This document shows, one piece after another, positions 8,540 through 17,832 of a stretch of DNA of 64,000 nucleotides. The notes beneath the pieces were generated by a model. It did not search any database and was not told the origin of the DNA. It saw nothing but the letters and a program-made list of their open reading frames with translations. The number at the start of each line of letters is the position of its first letter. Position 1 is the stretch's first letter. The translations under genes were made by a program, and so were the position numbers. The stretch comes from Bacillus salipaludis (GTDB taxonomy: Bacteria > Bacillota > Bacilli > Bacillales_B > DSM-18226). The DNA lies in assembly GCF_004358205.1 (NCBI RefSeq), contig NZ_SMYO01000007.1:248001-312000 (forward strand), written 5' to 3'.

Positions 8540-9848
8540 TATTTTGGATTCCATTGAGGTTCAAATGGAAGTGAGCGAAAATCCTTACAGTCTGCCGGTT
8601 GAGGATCTTTTCACGATGGCGGCAAGGATCAATAAAAAACGATCATTTTTATTCGTTAGTAAGGTTCTAGGGAAGCATTTGCCGATTGATGCGAATAAAG
8701 GACTTCTAGCAGCTGCACTGCTTGCTGCGCGATATTTGGAATCAGTAAAGGGAGTTAAATGTCCGGAAACTCCACATATATTAGCCGCGTTTATTCGAAA
8801 TGAACCATTGTCGGGCAGCACTTTTATTCCATCATCGATCAATCCTATTGTCATTGGCTTTGCAGAAACTGCGACAGCACTAGGGCATGCTTTTTTTGAC
8901 AGTTTCCAATCGGCGAATTTTTTTCATACGACGAGAGAAATACTCGTAAGCAGGGAGCCTGAAATAACGTTTGAGGAAGAGCATTCCCATGCTACCTCCC
9001 ATCGCTGTTATATCCCTAAAGCTATGATTCAAAATAAGCGGGAGATTATCCTTGTTGATGATGAAATGACAACAGGAAAAACAGCTCTAAATATTATTCA
9101 ATCGATTCAATCTCATTTTCCAAGAAAGATTTATACCGTTGTTTCAATATTGGATTGGCGATCGGATGAAGATAAGATGAAATTTACCCAACTGGAAAAA
9201 GAACTAGGAATTACAATCCGAACGGTATCCCTATTAGCGGGAAGGGTGGAAGTGAAGCAGCTGCGTGAGGTTCATAAAAAAAACAGGGGAAATGAATGGG
9301 AAAACCATTTAACTACTTCAAAAGAATTCATTCAATTAGGGCCATTTTTTTCAAGTTCCAATTATCAGACATCAAGAAATATGGCGTGTTTTATTCAGGA
9401 AACAGGACGCTTCGGGATCACAAGTAACGATAAGCAGATCAATCAACTGAAAATATCGGAAGCAGCATTATTTCTTCGTCAACAAAGGATAGGGGGAAAA
9501 ACACTATGCCTTGGTACAGGGGAATTTATGTATATTCCCATGAAGCTTGCTGCTGAAATGGGTCCGGATGTTTCCTATCAATCTACGACGAGAAGTCCGA
9601 TCCATATTGAAAACAAACAGGGGTATGGGGTGAGATTCGGTTTTTCCTTTCCAGCACCGGAGGATCCGGAAATCACGCATTTTGTTTATAATATTCCTCC
9701 ATTTGAATATGATGAGGTATTTGTTTTTTTTGAAAGAGAAGTAGAATCTCGCCATCTTCAGCCAATCATAACAGAACTTGAAAAATTACAGATTAAATCA
9801 ATCAAGCTCATATTTTTCTCTGCAAAAAGAGGTGAATGTAATGAATAA
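8490..9848 (+). CDS. Phosphoribosyltransferase-TRSP domain protein
   Basis: This 452-residue protein has an N-terminal phosphoribosyltransferase fold. Its PRPP loop reads ILVDDEMTTGKTA near 188-200. A C-terminal domain carries TTRSPIHIE near 365, the origin of the name TRSP domain. The protein should use PRPP to attach ribose phosphate to an unknown base-like group. GGGGTG lies six bases before the ATG, and the first 50 bp overlap the preceding lyase gene. Its stop overlaps the start of the StiP gene. Family and context agree; the reaction is inferred. Confidence 0.85.
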   Translation: MQKLQTSTLLKKKFTFNILDSIEVQMEVSENPYSLPVEDLFTMAARINKKRSFLFVSKVLGKHLPIDANKGLLAAALLAARYLESVKGVKCPETPHILAAFIRNEPLSGSTFIPSSINPIVIGFAETATALGHAFFDSFQSANFFHTTREILVSREPEITFEEEHSHATSHRCYIPKAMIQNKREIILVDDEMTTGKTALNIIQSIQSHFPRKIYTVVSILDWRSDEDKMKFTQLEKELGITIRTVSLLAGRVEVKQLREVHKKNRGNEWENHLTTSKEFIQLGPFFSSSNYQTSRNMACFIQETGRFGITSNDKQINQLKISEAALFLRQQRIGGKTLCLGTGEFMYIPMKLAAEMGPDVSYQSTTRSPIHIENKQGYGVRFGFSFPAPEDPEITHFVYNIPPFEYDEVFVFFEREVESRHLQPIITELEKLQIKSIKLIFFSAKRGECNE

Positions 9849-10962
9849 ATTCATCCAGAATCCAGCAAAAATCGGATCCTACCGAGAAGACGATGTTGTT
9901 TTTCTCTTAAAGGATTTAAGTGAATACCAGCTTGAGGATTCCACTGCCAATCGTGAAAGGCGGGTACAGTCCGGACAGCACTATAGTGAATCGCTCCCTA
10001 TCGAGTACCAGCCACCTAGGGCTTATGTAGACTTGTTCCGACAGTCATTAGATGACTATAAACGAAAAGTCGCTCTTTGTATTGGGATTGTGGCGGAGCA
10101 AATCTATCAGTTAAAAGAGGAAAACACCGTTCTTTGCTCGCTTGCCCGTGCAGGAACGCCAGTGGGGATTTTAATGAAACGCTATCTTCTGCTGCGATAT
10201 AATGTCTCCCTGCCCCATTACAGTATTTCAATCATTCGTGACCGGGGGATTGACGAAAATGCCCTTCACTATATTCTGGAAAAACATCCGCAGGGAAAGA
10301 TTCAATTCGTGGACGGCTGGACAGGAAAAGGGGCTATTTCTCTTGAACTCGAAATGGCCTGTCAACAGTACGAAAAAAAATATGGTGTGACGCTGGACGA
10401 CCGGCTTGCTGTTCTTGCCGACCCTGGCCACTGTACACCGCTTTTCGGGACGAGGGAGGATTTTTTAATTCCCAGCGCATGCCTGAATTCCACCGTTTCC
10501 GGGTTGGTAAGCAGGACCGTTTTGAATGAAAAATACATCGGAAAGGATGATTTCCACGGAGCAAAGTTTTACCGTGAACTTCTCCCTTCCGATGTCTCAA
10601 ATGAATATATTGATTCAATCACCGCAGAATTTCCTTTCATTACAACTGATGCCGTAAAAGCAGCAGCTAAAAGAAACCTAGAAACCATTGAGGCTGAATT
10701 TTTAGGGATGAAGGATGTAAAGAAAATTCAAGCGGAATTTTCGATTGAAAGCACGCACTATATTAAGCCGGGGGTGGGTGAAACAACCCGGGTGTTGTTA
10801 AGAAGGGTTCCGTGGAAAATCTTAATGCGTGACCCCTCGCGCCCTTATGTGAAGCATATTCTTATGCTTGCTAAAGAAAAGGGCGTGGAAGTGGTTATTT
10901 ACCCTGATTTAAATTATTCCTGCTGCGGGTTAATTAAAACGGTAAAGGTGGATAAGAAATGA
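9841..10962 (+). CDS. StiP-family protein with C-terminal pelota-like domain
   Basis: The 373-residue protein matches the 'cysteine protease StiP' family found in Ter operons. LARAGTPVGILMKR near 100-113 and a second conserved block (VDGWTGKGAI near 157) are PRTase-like, so a protease activity is doubtful. The last 65 residues (TTRVLLRRVPWKILMRD to the end, with YSCCGLIKTV) resemble the PELOTA_1 RNA-binding module. ATG 9841 has AGAGGTG upstream and overlaps the previous stop by eight bases. It probably acts with the PRTase in the same pathway. Confidence 0.8.
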   Translation: MNKFIQNPAKIGSYREDDVVFLLKDLSEYQLEDSTANRERRVQSGQHYSESLPIEYQPPRAYVDLFRQSLDDYKRKVALCIGIVAEQIYQLKEENTVLCSLARAGTPVGILMKRYLLLRYNVSLPHYSISIIRDRGIDENALHYILEKHPQGKIQFVDGWTGKGAISLELEMACQQYEKKYGVTLDDRLAVLADPGHCTPLFGTREDFLIPSACLNSTVSGLVSRTVLNEKYIGKDDFHGAKFYRELLPSDVSNEYIDSITAEFPFITTDAVKAAAKRNLETIEAEFLGMKDVKKIQAEFSIESTHYIKPGVGETTRVLLRRVPWKILMRDPSRPYVKHILMLAKEKGVEVVIYPDLNYSCCGLIKTVKVDKK

Positions 10963-11786
10963 TTATCGCCTCTGATATGGACCGTACGTTAGTTTATTCA
11001 AAAAGAGCCATCGAACAATTTGGACTGCCTGAAAAAACTTTGCTAAGACCTGTGGAAGTGAAGGATGGAATCCCTGTAGCATTTATGTCAGAAACGGCCT
11101 ATCATGCCCTAGTTGAGCTTTGCCATAATTGTTTATTTATCCCTGTTACAACCAGGACCTCTGCCCAATATAAACGGTTTACCATTTTTGAAAAAGAAAT
11201 TTCCCTGCCCTATGCGATTACGTTTAATGGGGCTACAATTTTATATAAAGGGGAACCCCTAATGGATTGGTCAGAGCATATTCTGTCTCAAATCCGGAGG
11301 GAATCGGCTCCGCTGGATGAATTACAAGCTGGATTAAAAAGGAGATGCTTTCATTTTAACGGAGTTCTTAAATCAGCCGATAATCTATTTTTCTATTATC
11401 TATTAGATAGTTCCCCATCACTCTCAGAAGTGCAAAACTTAAGTGAGACTGTTTCTAAATATGGCTGGAGGATCTCCTTGCAGGGGAGAAAGCTTTACTT
11501 AATCCCCAATGCTATTAACAAGGGTGCAGCTCTTGATTATATCTGCAGTCGCGAAGGTTCACCGGCTCTTGCAGGCGCGGGAGATTCGATACTTGACTGG
11601 GATTTTCTGAAAAATTGTCAAAACAGGTTCGTCCCGACTCACGGAGAACTTGCACAGTTCGGCCCAAAAAAGGAAGTTACCTATACGGAAAGGGCGGGCA
11701 TCCTTGCTGGGGAAGAAATAATGCAGCAATTTCTAACAATTCTTGAACATTCGTTTAAAAATAAAGAAGTAAACACTAGTAAATAA
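10959..11786 (+). CDS. HAD-superfamily phosphatase of the Ter island
   Basis: This 275-residue protein begins with the HAD nucleophile motif ASDMDRTLV (D6 and D8), followed by a Cof-type cap. The metal-binding GAGDSILDWDFL block lies near 206-217. It should remove a phosphate from a small metabolite and is the expected last step of a PRTase-lyase pathway. The ATG overlaps the StiP stop codon by four bases, so translation is coupled. A small gene on the other strand overlaps its last 54 bp. Confidence 0.87.
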   Translation: MIIASDMDRTLVYSKRAIEQFGLPEKTLLRPVEVKDGIPVAFMSETAYHALVELCHNCLFIPVTTRTSAQYKRFTIFEKEISLPYAITFNGATILYKGEPLMDWSEHILSQIRRESAPLDELQAGLKRRCFHFNGVLKSADNLFFYYLLDSSPSLSEVQNLSETVSKYGWRISLQGRKLYLIPNAINKGAALDYICSREGSPALAGAGDSILDWDFLKNCQNRFVPTHGELAQFGPKKEVTYTERAGILAGEEIMQQFLTILEHSFKNKEVNTSK

Positions 11787-11978
11787 TACATAGCTGCTTG
11801 CGAAAAAGAGAATAAAATAGGTAACCGTTTGCAGAGCTGGGGTTAGCAGCAGAGAAAAGATCAGGCTTAGCCAAAATAAGTCTAATAGAATAAAAAGGTC
11901 AGAACTCATGACATCCATAAGGGTATCCAGTTCCTCGCTCACTTGCTCCATCCTCGGTCGCTTATAGAGAAATCTCAT
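11733..11978 (-). CDS. Small two-helix membrane protein, antisense within the Ter island
   Basis: Reading leftward from an ATG at 11978, preceded by AAGGTGA, gives 81 residues. A charged N-terminus (MRFLYKRPRMEQ) precedes two hydrophobic segments (about 28-46 and 50-73). I do not recognise the family. The gene is convergent with the HAD phosphatase and overlaps its last 54 bp, which is unusual. It could be a small stress membrane protein or an antisense regulator of the upstream unit. A longer start at 11996 exists but lacks a ribosome site. Confidence 0.5.
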   Translation of the reverse strand: MRFLYKRPRMEQVSEELDTLMDVMSSDLFILLDLFWLSLIFSLLLTPALQTVTYFILFFASSYVLFTSVYFFIFKRMFKNC

Positions 11979-12062
11979 TAGAGTCACCTTCTTCATATAT
12001 CAGTACTCAATGATATGTAAGGACAAGGAAAAAGGTGAAAAATCAGGAATATATATGATCTG

Positions 12063-12088
12063 TGAAACATTTTTTCGCTGCTTTCGTA
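12063..12088 (+). promoter_or_regulatory. Second ECF (sigma-W type) promoter in the Ter island
   Basis: TGAAAC (12063-12068), a 16-bp spacer and CGTA (12085-12088) repeat exactly the architecture found at 5784. It stands about 105 bp before yceG and would drive the yceG-telA-terD-terD half of the island. Confidence 0.75.
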
Positions 12089-12194
12089 TTAAAAAATGAA
12101 CGGACCCGCCAACTATGTTATGATGGAAGAGAAACCTTACATAATTTTCTATCTTATTTTGAAGCGTTTTGCTTTTTGAGGGAAGGGATTATGA

Positions 12195-13832
12195 ATGAAT
12201 CCAGCATATAACCAACTAAACGTCAAACAGGTATCCCTTTCATATGAAAATTGGCTTGATCTATTAAAAAAGCCGGTGAATGAGCGCCCAGAATTTTCAT
12301 TAGAAAATGGATCTATTAACATTGGGCAGGTCCTTGGATCATTTCTTGGAATACCTTTAGACACGGATGAATACTATAATCAGCTTTTTGATTATGTGAA
12401 TACCGAAGAAGTGCAATTACATTTATTGAGTGAAGACACACTGAACAAAGCGATCGATAATGCACATTTTCAATCGATTCAAAAAGTATTAAATATCTAT
12501 CAGGAACAAAAGTTGTCCATCAATCGTTTTGCCGCCTTTCTCGATGGGGAGCAGCTGTTATTAAAATCAGCGGTTCCGGCGATACATCGAAAAATAAGAG
12601 AAGCGCTGATTGCTACACTTGAGCGTTTTTCCCAGCATGAAGACGGTGGCTTACGAAATCATGAATTAAGGCGTGTTCTTGTCGATGTGATAAAATGGTC
12701 CATCAATCACCTGCAGCATCCATTAGAAAAATCTGACCCTCAAAGGGAAATGCCAAAATTTATATGGTACGGCGATTTCAAAAAAAGCCATCAATATTTC
12801 CTATATTATTTAATTAAGCTCGGCTGTGATTTAGTCATTTTTCATCCGGAGGGACAGGATGTTCTATCTGGCTTTATAGAAGAAGATGTATTCACTCACC
12901 GCTTTCAAAATAAAAGGCATGCTGAACCATTTCCAATCGAAAAAAGAAGCAGGAAAACGACGGTGGCCTACCGGGCTTCACGGGAAATTGAATCGATTCT
13001 CAACCAAGAGGGGTCTGGTCTATATAAACCTTGGCAGTTACGGGATTACACTCCTTCATCGCTGACACTTCGAACGACCTATGATGAACTGTATCTCATC
13101 GGGAAGGAAATCGCGATGATTCGGCCGGATTTTGAAGTGGCAAATGGACAAGTTAAAATTCCGACGATTTTTGCCAAGATAAAGGGTGTTAGTAAAAACA
13201 AAAAAGAGTACTGGGAACGTCTGCATGCGCTTTCAGAATCAGAGTACAGCCTACTTATCCGCAAGCTCCCATTTACAATGCCTGGCACGAGTGATTTCCG
13301 TTTTCATTATCGAAATGCTTTAGATCGGGACGGATTATTGAATGTCGAAAAAATGATGGAAGCCCACTACTGGCCCTATTCATTTCTCGCCTCCGGCTTA
13401 CAAAATGGAATTGCCCATTCCGTAAGAAGAATCTGTGAAAAGCCGGATTTAAAACCGCTGCATTCTGAAAGTGAGGAAGAAGTAAAAATCTACTTGTTCA
13501 ACCAGGCGATGCACATGCCGAAAAGCATGATTCAACTGCTAGAACGGTTTGACTATTCCCAGCATGTGCCGAAAATCATTCTTTACAATAATGAATTAAC
13601 TGGGATGCTTTCAAGGTCAGATGCCGCCCTCTTACTGCTTCTTAACCATTTTGGGATTGATATCATGATATACAATCCACCGGGACATAACGATATCGAA
13701 AATTACCTCGATGAGAGTCTTTATGATACCCACTGGCTGGAAGAGGTTGTTTTTGAACTGGAGTATAGAGAACCGTCAATTTTAAAAAGAGTTCTTTTTC
13801 AAGGGATATTAAAAAATTTAAGGGGAGATTAA
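12195..13832 (+). CDS. yceG: YceG-like protein of the Ter island
   Basis: The 545-residue protein is a homologue of B. subtilis YceG, which always neighbours TelA (YceH) and TerD genes. It has no membrane segment or signal peptide. A repeated pattern is visible: KFIWYGDFKKSHQYFLYYLIKLG-like text in the first half and HVPKIILYNNELTG in the second, each followed by a CDLVIFHPEG/IDIMIYNPPG strand, so the protein may hold two related domains. No catalytic signature is recognisable. GGGAAGGG precedes the ATG, and telA starts three bases after the stop. Confidence 0.8.
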   Translation: MNPAYNQLNVKQVSLSYENWLDLLKKPVNERPEFSLENGSINIGQVLGSFLGIPLDTDEYYNQLFDYVNTEEVQLHLLSEDTLNKAIDNAHFQSIQKVLNIYQEQKLSINRFAAFLDGEQLLLKSAVPAIHRKIREALIATLERFSQHEDGGLRNHELRRVLVDVIKWSINHLQHPLEKSDPQREMPKFIWYGDFKKSHQYFLYYLIKLGCDLVIFHPEGQDVLSGFIEEDVFTHRFQNKRHAEPFPIEKRSRKTTVAYRASREIESILNQEGSGLYKPWQLRDYTPSSLTLRTTYDELYLIGKEIAMIRPDFEVANGQVKIPTIFAKIKGVSKNKKEYWERLHALSESEYSLLIRKLPFTMPGTSDFRFHYRNALDRDGLLNVEKMMEAHYWPYSFLASGLQNGIAHSVRRICEKPDLKPLHSESEEEVKIYLFNQAMHMPKSMIQLLERFDYSQHVPKIILYNNELTGMLSRSDAALLLLLNHFGIDIMIYNPPGHNDIENYLDESLYDTHWLEEVVFELEYREPSILKRVLFQGILKNLRGD

Positions 13833-13835
13833 AAA

Positions 13836-14942
13836 GTGGACCAATCACTAAATCCTTCTGGAAACTTAATAACCACGACCAAGGATGATCAACTATCAGA
13901 AACAAAGGTATCTGATATAAAGCTTGCACTTCGGAAGGAACCGGAAATTCAAAACTTGGCCAGCACGATTGACGAACGAGACCAGATTCAAATCTTGGAG
14001 TTTGGAAAAGAGCCGGCCGTGCAAATTTCCCGATTCTCCGATCAAATATTAGGCAATATGCGGACGACAAAAGTTGAGGACTCCGGAGAGCTGTTAAAAC
14101 AGCTTGGCCGAATCATGGATAAATTTGATGCTAAAGATTTTCAAAAAACGTCAAACGGATTTTTCGGCAAGCTTTTCAAAAAAGGCGGAAAAATGGTTGA
14201 AAAGCTGTTTGGAAAATACCAAACGATGGGGCAAGAAATCGATAAAGTATATGTTGAAATTTCCAAATATCAAAAAGAGATGGTTGACTCAACATCCATG
14301 CTCGAGCAAATGTATGAGCAAAACTATCAATATTATTTAACACTTGAAAAATATATAGTCGCTGGTGAACTAAAGTCGGAGGAGCTGAAAAACAATCAGC
14401 TTCCTCAGCTTGAAGCACGTGCAGCATCTGGTGATCAGCTTGCATCGATGCAGCTGGACTCACTACGAAATGCAATCGAGTTATTAGACCAGCGGGTTTA
14501 TGATTTAGAAATGGCGAAAATGGTCTCCTTACAGACAGCACCGCAAATTCGTTTGCTGCAACGAGGAAACACGAAACTAATTGGAAAAATCAATTCGGCT
14601 TTTGTAACCACGATTCCGATTTTTAAAAATGGCTTAATTCAAGCAGTTGCTGCTAAAAGGCAGAAGCTGGTAGCAGACTCCATGAGCGAGCTTGACCGCC
14701 GAACAAATGAAATGCTCTTGAAAAATGCCCAGAATATTTCCCAGCAAAGTGTTGATATTGCGAGACTTGCCGGCGGACCGAGCATTAAAATCGAAACCGT
14801 CGAAGAGTCCTGGAATATTATCATTAAAGGTATGCAGGAAACGAAAGCAATTGAAGAAGAAAACAAGCGCCTGCGTGAAGAAGGAACAAAACGATTAGAA
14901 CAGCTGCAAGATAATTTTAAAAAGATAAAATTACAAAGTTAA
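13836..14942 (+). CDS. yceH: TelA/YceH toxic-anion resistance family protein
   Basis: This 368-residue protein matches the TelA (KlaA) family. It is largely alpha-helical with long charged coiled-coil stretches (about 95-230 and 320-365). The family core includes TAPQIRLLQRGNTKLIGKIN near 230 and AVAAKRQKLVADSMSELDRR near 268. TelA proteins contribute to resistance to tellurite, nisin and other envelope-active agents, probably at the inner face of the membrane. The start is GTG with AGGGGAG upstream, three bases after yceG. It is co-transcribed with two TerD paralogues. Confidence 0.88.
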   Translation: MDQSLNPSGNLITTTKDDQLSETKVSDIKLALRKEPEIQNLASTIDERDQIQILEFGKEPAVQISRFSDQILGNMRTTKVEDSGELLKQLGRIMDKFDAKDFQKTSNGFFGKLFKKGGKMVEKLFGKYQTMGQEIDKVYVEISKYQKEMVDSTSMLEQMYEQNYQYYLTLEKYIVAGELKSEELKNNQLPQLEARAASGDQLASMQLDSLRNAIELLDQRVYDLEMAKMVSLQTAPQIRLLQRGNTKLIGKINSAFVTTIPIFKNGLIQAVAAKRQKLVADSMSELDRRTNEMLLKNAQNISQQSVDIARLAGGPSIKIETVEESWNIIIKGMQETKAIEEENKRLREEGTKRLEQLQDNFKKIKLQS

Positions 14943-14965
14943 ATATTTTGATGAGGTGATTTAAA

Positions 14966-15577
14966 ATGGCGATTAATTTACAAAAAGGTCAAAGAATCGA
15001 TTTAACAAAATCAAATCCAGGATTAACGAAAATCATGGTAGGCTTAGGCTGGGACCCTGTTAAAACGGGTGGAGGCGGTTTACTAGGCTCCTTGTTTGGT
15101 GGCGGAGGCAGTTCAGCAAATGTGGACTGCGATGCATCTGTCATCATGCTTGGCGAAAATGATAAACTGCAAAACAATAATGACGTCGTATATTTTGGTA
15201 ATTTAAAAAGTAGAGACGGCAGTGTTCAGCACTCTGGAGACAACTTGACCGGCGCCGGCGATGGCGACGATGAGCAGATCATGATTGATTTGAGCAGGGT
15301 CCCGTCAAATATCCATAAGCTTGTTTTTGTCGTTAATATTTATGATGCAATAAAAAGAAAACAGCATTTCGGAATGATTCAAAATGCGTTTATTCGAATT
15401 GTCAACTCCAGCAGCCATACAGAATTGCTGCACTATAGCTTAACAGACAACTACAGCGGTAAAACATGCCTCGTAACTGGGGAAATCTATCGTCACGGAA
15501 CAGAGTGGAAGTTCGCTGCGGTTGGTAACGGAACAAATGCCGGAAGCCTTGGCGAAGTGGTTCGTTCTTTTAGTTAA
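14966..15577 (+). CDS. TerD-family protein with Gly-rich insertion (YceC-like)
   Basis: This 203-residue TerD paralogue begins [22 protein letters not shown] like its neighbours. A Gly-rich loop, TGGGGLLGSLFGGGGSS near 34-50, replaces the usual YxGGxDFDLDxS calcium site, leaving [24 protein letters not shown] is retained. One of its calcium sites may therefore be altered, and it may be a partner rather than a duplicate of the other TerDs. B. subtilis YceC has, as I recall, the same insertion. AGGTGAT precedes the ATG. Confidence 0.88.
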   Translation: MAINLQKGQRIDLTKSNPGLTKIMVGLGWDPVKTGGGGLLGSLFGGGGSSANVDCDASVIMLGENDKLQNNNDVVYFGNLKSRDGSVQHSGDNLTGAGDGDDEQIMIDLSRVPSNIHKLVFVVNIYDAIKRKQHFGMIQNAFIRIVNSSSHTELLHYSLTDNYSGKTCLVTGEIYRHGTEWKFAAVGNGTNAGSLGEVVRSFS

Positions 15578-15610
15578 AAAGATTAAAATGTTAGCGATGG
15601 GGTGATCAGT

Positions 15611-16189
15611 TTGGGGATTAACTTAGCAAAAGGACAAAGAATTGATCTTACGAAAACCAATCCCGGCTTAACGAAGGCGATTATCGGCCTTGGCTGGGAT
15701 ACAAACCGGTATCATGGCGGAAATGATTTTGACCTTGATGCTTGTGCATTTTTAACGGATGCCAACAGCCGGGTTATTAATGATTCCGATTTTATTTTTT
15801 ACAATAATTTAGTTCATTCCTCCGGTGGCGTCGAGCATACCGGGGATAACCGAACCGGCGAAGGTGACGGGGATGATGAACAAATTAAAATTGATTTTAG
15901 CAAGATTCCTCCAAGTATCCACCGTATTGCGATTACCGTTACTATCCATGATGCAGAGGCAAGAAACCAAAACTTCGGTCAGGTTTCAAACGCGTTTGTC
16001 AGAGTGGTTGATGAAGAAAGCGGCAGGGAAATTTTACGTTTTGATCTAGGCGAGGATTTTTCGGTTGAAACCGCTATCGTTGTGTGCGAATTGTACCGCC
16101 ACAACGGGGATTGGAAATTTAATGCGGTTGGTAGTGGATTCGCCGGCGGTTTAGCTTCTCTATGCCGGAACTTTGGGTTGGAAGTATAG
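15611..16189 (+). CDS. TerD-family stress protein (YceD-like)
   Basis: From the TTG at 15611 the protein has 192 residues and starts [15 protein letters not shown], aligning with the other TerDs. A GTG at 15602 would add three residues but overlaps the GGGGTGAT ribosome site. The full set of acidic TerD motifs is present ([35 protein letters not shown]). It closes the second half of the island and is followed by a terminator. Confidence 0.92.
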   Translation: MGINLAKGQRIDLTKTNPGLTKAIIGLGWDTNRYHGGNDFDLDACAFLTDANSRVINDSDFIFYNNLVHSSGGVEHTGDNRTGEGDGDDEQIKIDFSKIPPSIHRIAITVTIHDAEARNQNFGQVSNAFVRVVDEESGREILRFDLGEDFSVETAIVVCELYRHNGDWKFNAVGSGFAGGLASLCRNFGLEV

Positions 16190-16220
16190 AAGTCGTCTAT
16201 TTGGACGGCTTCTTTTTTTT
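16189..16220 (+). terminator. Terminator of the Ter island
   Basis: Nine-bp arms (16189-16197 and 16204-16212, one G-T pair) precede eight T residues. Confidence 0.85.
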
Positions 16221-16412
16221 CGAAAGGCTGTGTTAAAGGATAATGTTTATTTGAAAAACGTTGATTGGAGCGGAAGGTGCGAGACTCCAGCGGGAGCAGC
16301 GGGACAGGTGAGACCCCACAGGCGCAAAGCGCCGAGGAGGCTCACCGCCCGCCCCGCGGAAAGCGAACATCCTGGAGCGGAAATCAACAACCAAGTTTAA
16401 CAGAGCTTTTCG
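16221..16412. repeat. Structured intergenic repeat, copy 1
   Basis: The core runs from GTTGATTGGAGCGG at 16260 to GCGGAAATCAAC ending at 16388. It has GTTGATT/AATCAAC ends, a direct repeat of GGAGCGGA just inside both ends, and several internal GC-rich hairpins. Outside the core, CGAAAGGCTGTGTTAAA (16221-) and its near complement (to 16412) form a second, outer inverted repeat. It fills the whole gap between the Ter island and thyA. No coding sequence is seen. Five more copies occur in this window. Confidence 0.85.
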
Positions 16413-16505
16413 AAAAATAACAAAACGTTTTTGTATATAGCTTTCAAAATGACCTAGTCATTGTTAAAATATTATAATGATGTTTGGACAGGAGAGTGGA
16501 AAAAA

Positions 16506-17300
16506 TTGAAGCAATATTTACAGCTATGCGAGCATGTTCTGAAAAATGGTACCGTTAAAGGAGACCGCACGGGTACCGGCACGATTAGTACTTTTGGATA
16601 TCAAATGAGATTCAATCTCGAAGAGGGTTTCCCGCTGTTAACAACAAAAAAACTTCATCTAAAATCTATTATCTATGAATTGCTTTGGTTTTTAAAAGGG
16701 GATACGAACGTAAAGTATCTTCAGGACCATGGCGTGCGTATCTGGAACGAATGGGCTGATGAAAACGGGGAATTGGGTCCGGTTTATGGACATCAGTGGC
16801 GTTCTTGGACTGGTGCAAATGGAAAAACTGTCGACCAAATCAGCGAGTTAATCGACCAAATCAAAACCAATCCAAATTCAAGAAGACTTCTCATTAATGC
16901 ATGGAACGTAGCCGAAATCGATAACATGGCGCTGCCGCCATGCCACTGTATGTTTCAGTTTTATGTTGCCGACGGGAAACTATCCTGCCAGCTCTATCAG
17001 CGTTCAGCCGACGTTTTTCTTGGGGTCCCCTTTAATATTGCATCCTATGCTCTTTTAACATACATGATTGCCCAGGTCTGCGATTTAAAACCAGGTGAGT
17101 TTATCCATACCTTTGGTGACGTTCATATTTACCAAAATCATTTAGAACAGGTGAAGATGCAACTGGGAAGAGACCCTCGCCCACTGCCGCAATTAAAGAT
17201 GAATCCTGCAGTGAAAGATATCTTCGGGTTTGAATTTGAGGACTTTTCATTAGAAGGCTATGATCCGCATCCACACATTAAAGGAGTGGTAAGTGTATGA
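16506..17300 (+). CDS. thyA: Thymidylate synthase ThyA
   Basis: The 264-residue enzyme has the short ThyA form. It converts dUMP to dTMP with methylenetetrahydrofolate. Catalytic Cys146 lies in [30 protein letters not shown] and [19 protein letters not shown] are all standard. The start is TTG at 16506 behind GGAGAG; upstream codons do not belong to the family. dfrA overlaps its stop codon. In B. subtilis this form is ThyB, also next to dfrA. Confidence 0.97.
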   Translation: MKQYLQLCEHVLKNGTVKGDRTGTGTISTFGYQMRFNLEEGFPLLTTKKLHLKSIIYELLWFLKGDTNVKYLQDHGVRIWNEWADENGELGPVYGHQWRSWTGANGKTVDQISELIDQIKTNPNSRRLLINAWNVAEIDNMALPPCHCMFQFYVADGKLSCQLYQRSADVFLGVPFNIASYALLTYMIAQVCDLKPGEFIHTFGDVHIYQNHLEQVKMQLGRDPRPLPQLKMNPAVKDIFGFEFEDFSLEGYDPHPHIKGVVSV

Positions 17301-17785
17301 TTTCTTTTCTCGTAGCAATGGATGATCATAGAGTGATTGGCAAGGACAATCAATTACCTTGGCATTTACCGGAGGATTTAAAATACTTTAAAAGAGTCAC
17401 GATGGGCCATCCAATTGCAATGGGGCGAAAAACACATGAATCTATCGGACGAGTCCTTCCGGGAAGACAAAATATCGTGATTACCCGTCAGAAAAATTAC
17501 CGGGCTGAGGGCTGCACCATGTTTTACTCTGTAGAGGATTTTGTGGGCTACTGCCGCAAACAAGAAGATGAAATCTTCATTATCGGCGGGGCAGAGATTT
17601 TTAAAGAAACTTTCCAATATGCGGACCGTTTGTACATCACCGAGATACATTCTGAATTTAAGGGAGATACATACTTTCCGGAATTCAATCACTCAGAATG
17701 GAAGCTCCTAACCTCTGAAAAAGGAATAAAAGACGAAAAAAATCCATACGATTATGAATTTAAGGTCTATGATCGAAAAATATAG
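17297..17785 (+). CDS. dfrA: Dihydrofolate reductase
   Basis: This 162-residue protein reduces dihydrofolate to tetrahydrofolate, recycling the product of the neighbouring thymidylate synthase. It shows the typical N-terminus [18 protein letters not shown], the substrate loop [13 protein letters not shown] with the conserved acidic residue near 27, [10 protein letters not shown], and IIGGAEIF near 94. The ATG overlaps the thyA stop (ATGA), which indicates translational coupling. Confidence 0.96.
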   Translation: MISFLVAMDDHRVIGKDNQLPWHLPEDLKYFKRVTMGHPIAMGRKTHESIGRVLPGRQNIVITRQKNYRAEGCTMFYSVEDFVGYCRKQEDEIFIIGGAEIFKETFQYADRLYITEIHSEFKGDTYFPEFNHSEWKLLTSEKGIKDEKNPYDYEFKVYDRKI

Positions 17786-17793
17786 CCACTAAA

Positions 17794-17823
17794 AAAGCAC
17801 CAGCTGAAAAATGCTGGTGCTTT
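17794..17823. terminator. Bidirectional terminator
   Basis: Perfect 11-bp arms AAAGCACCAGC/GCTGGTGCTTT serve both dfrA and the convergent small gene ending at 17833. Confidence 0.85.
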
Positions 17824-17832
17824 AAATGTCTC

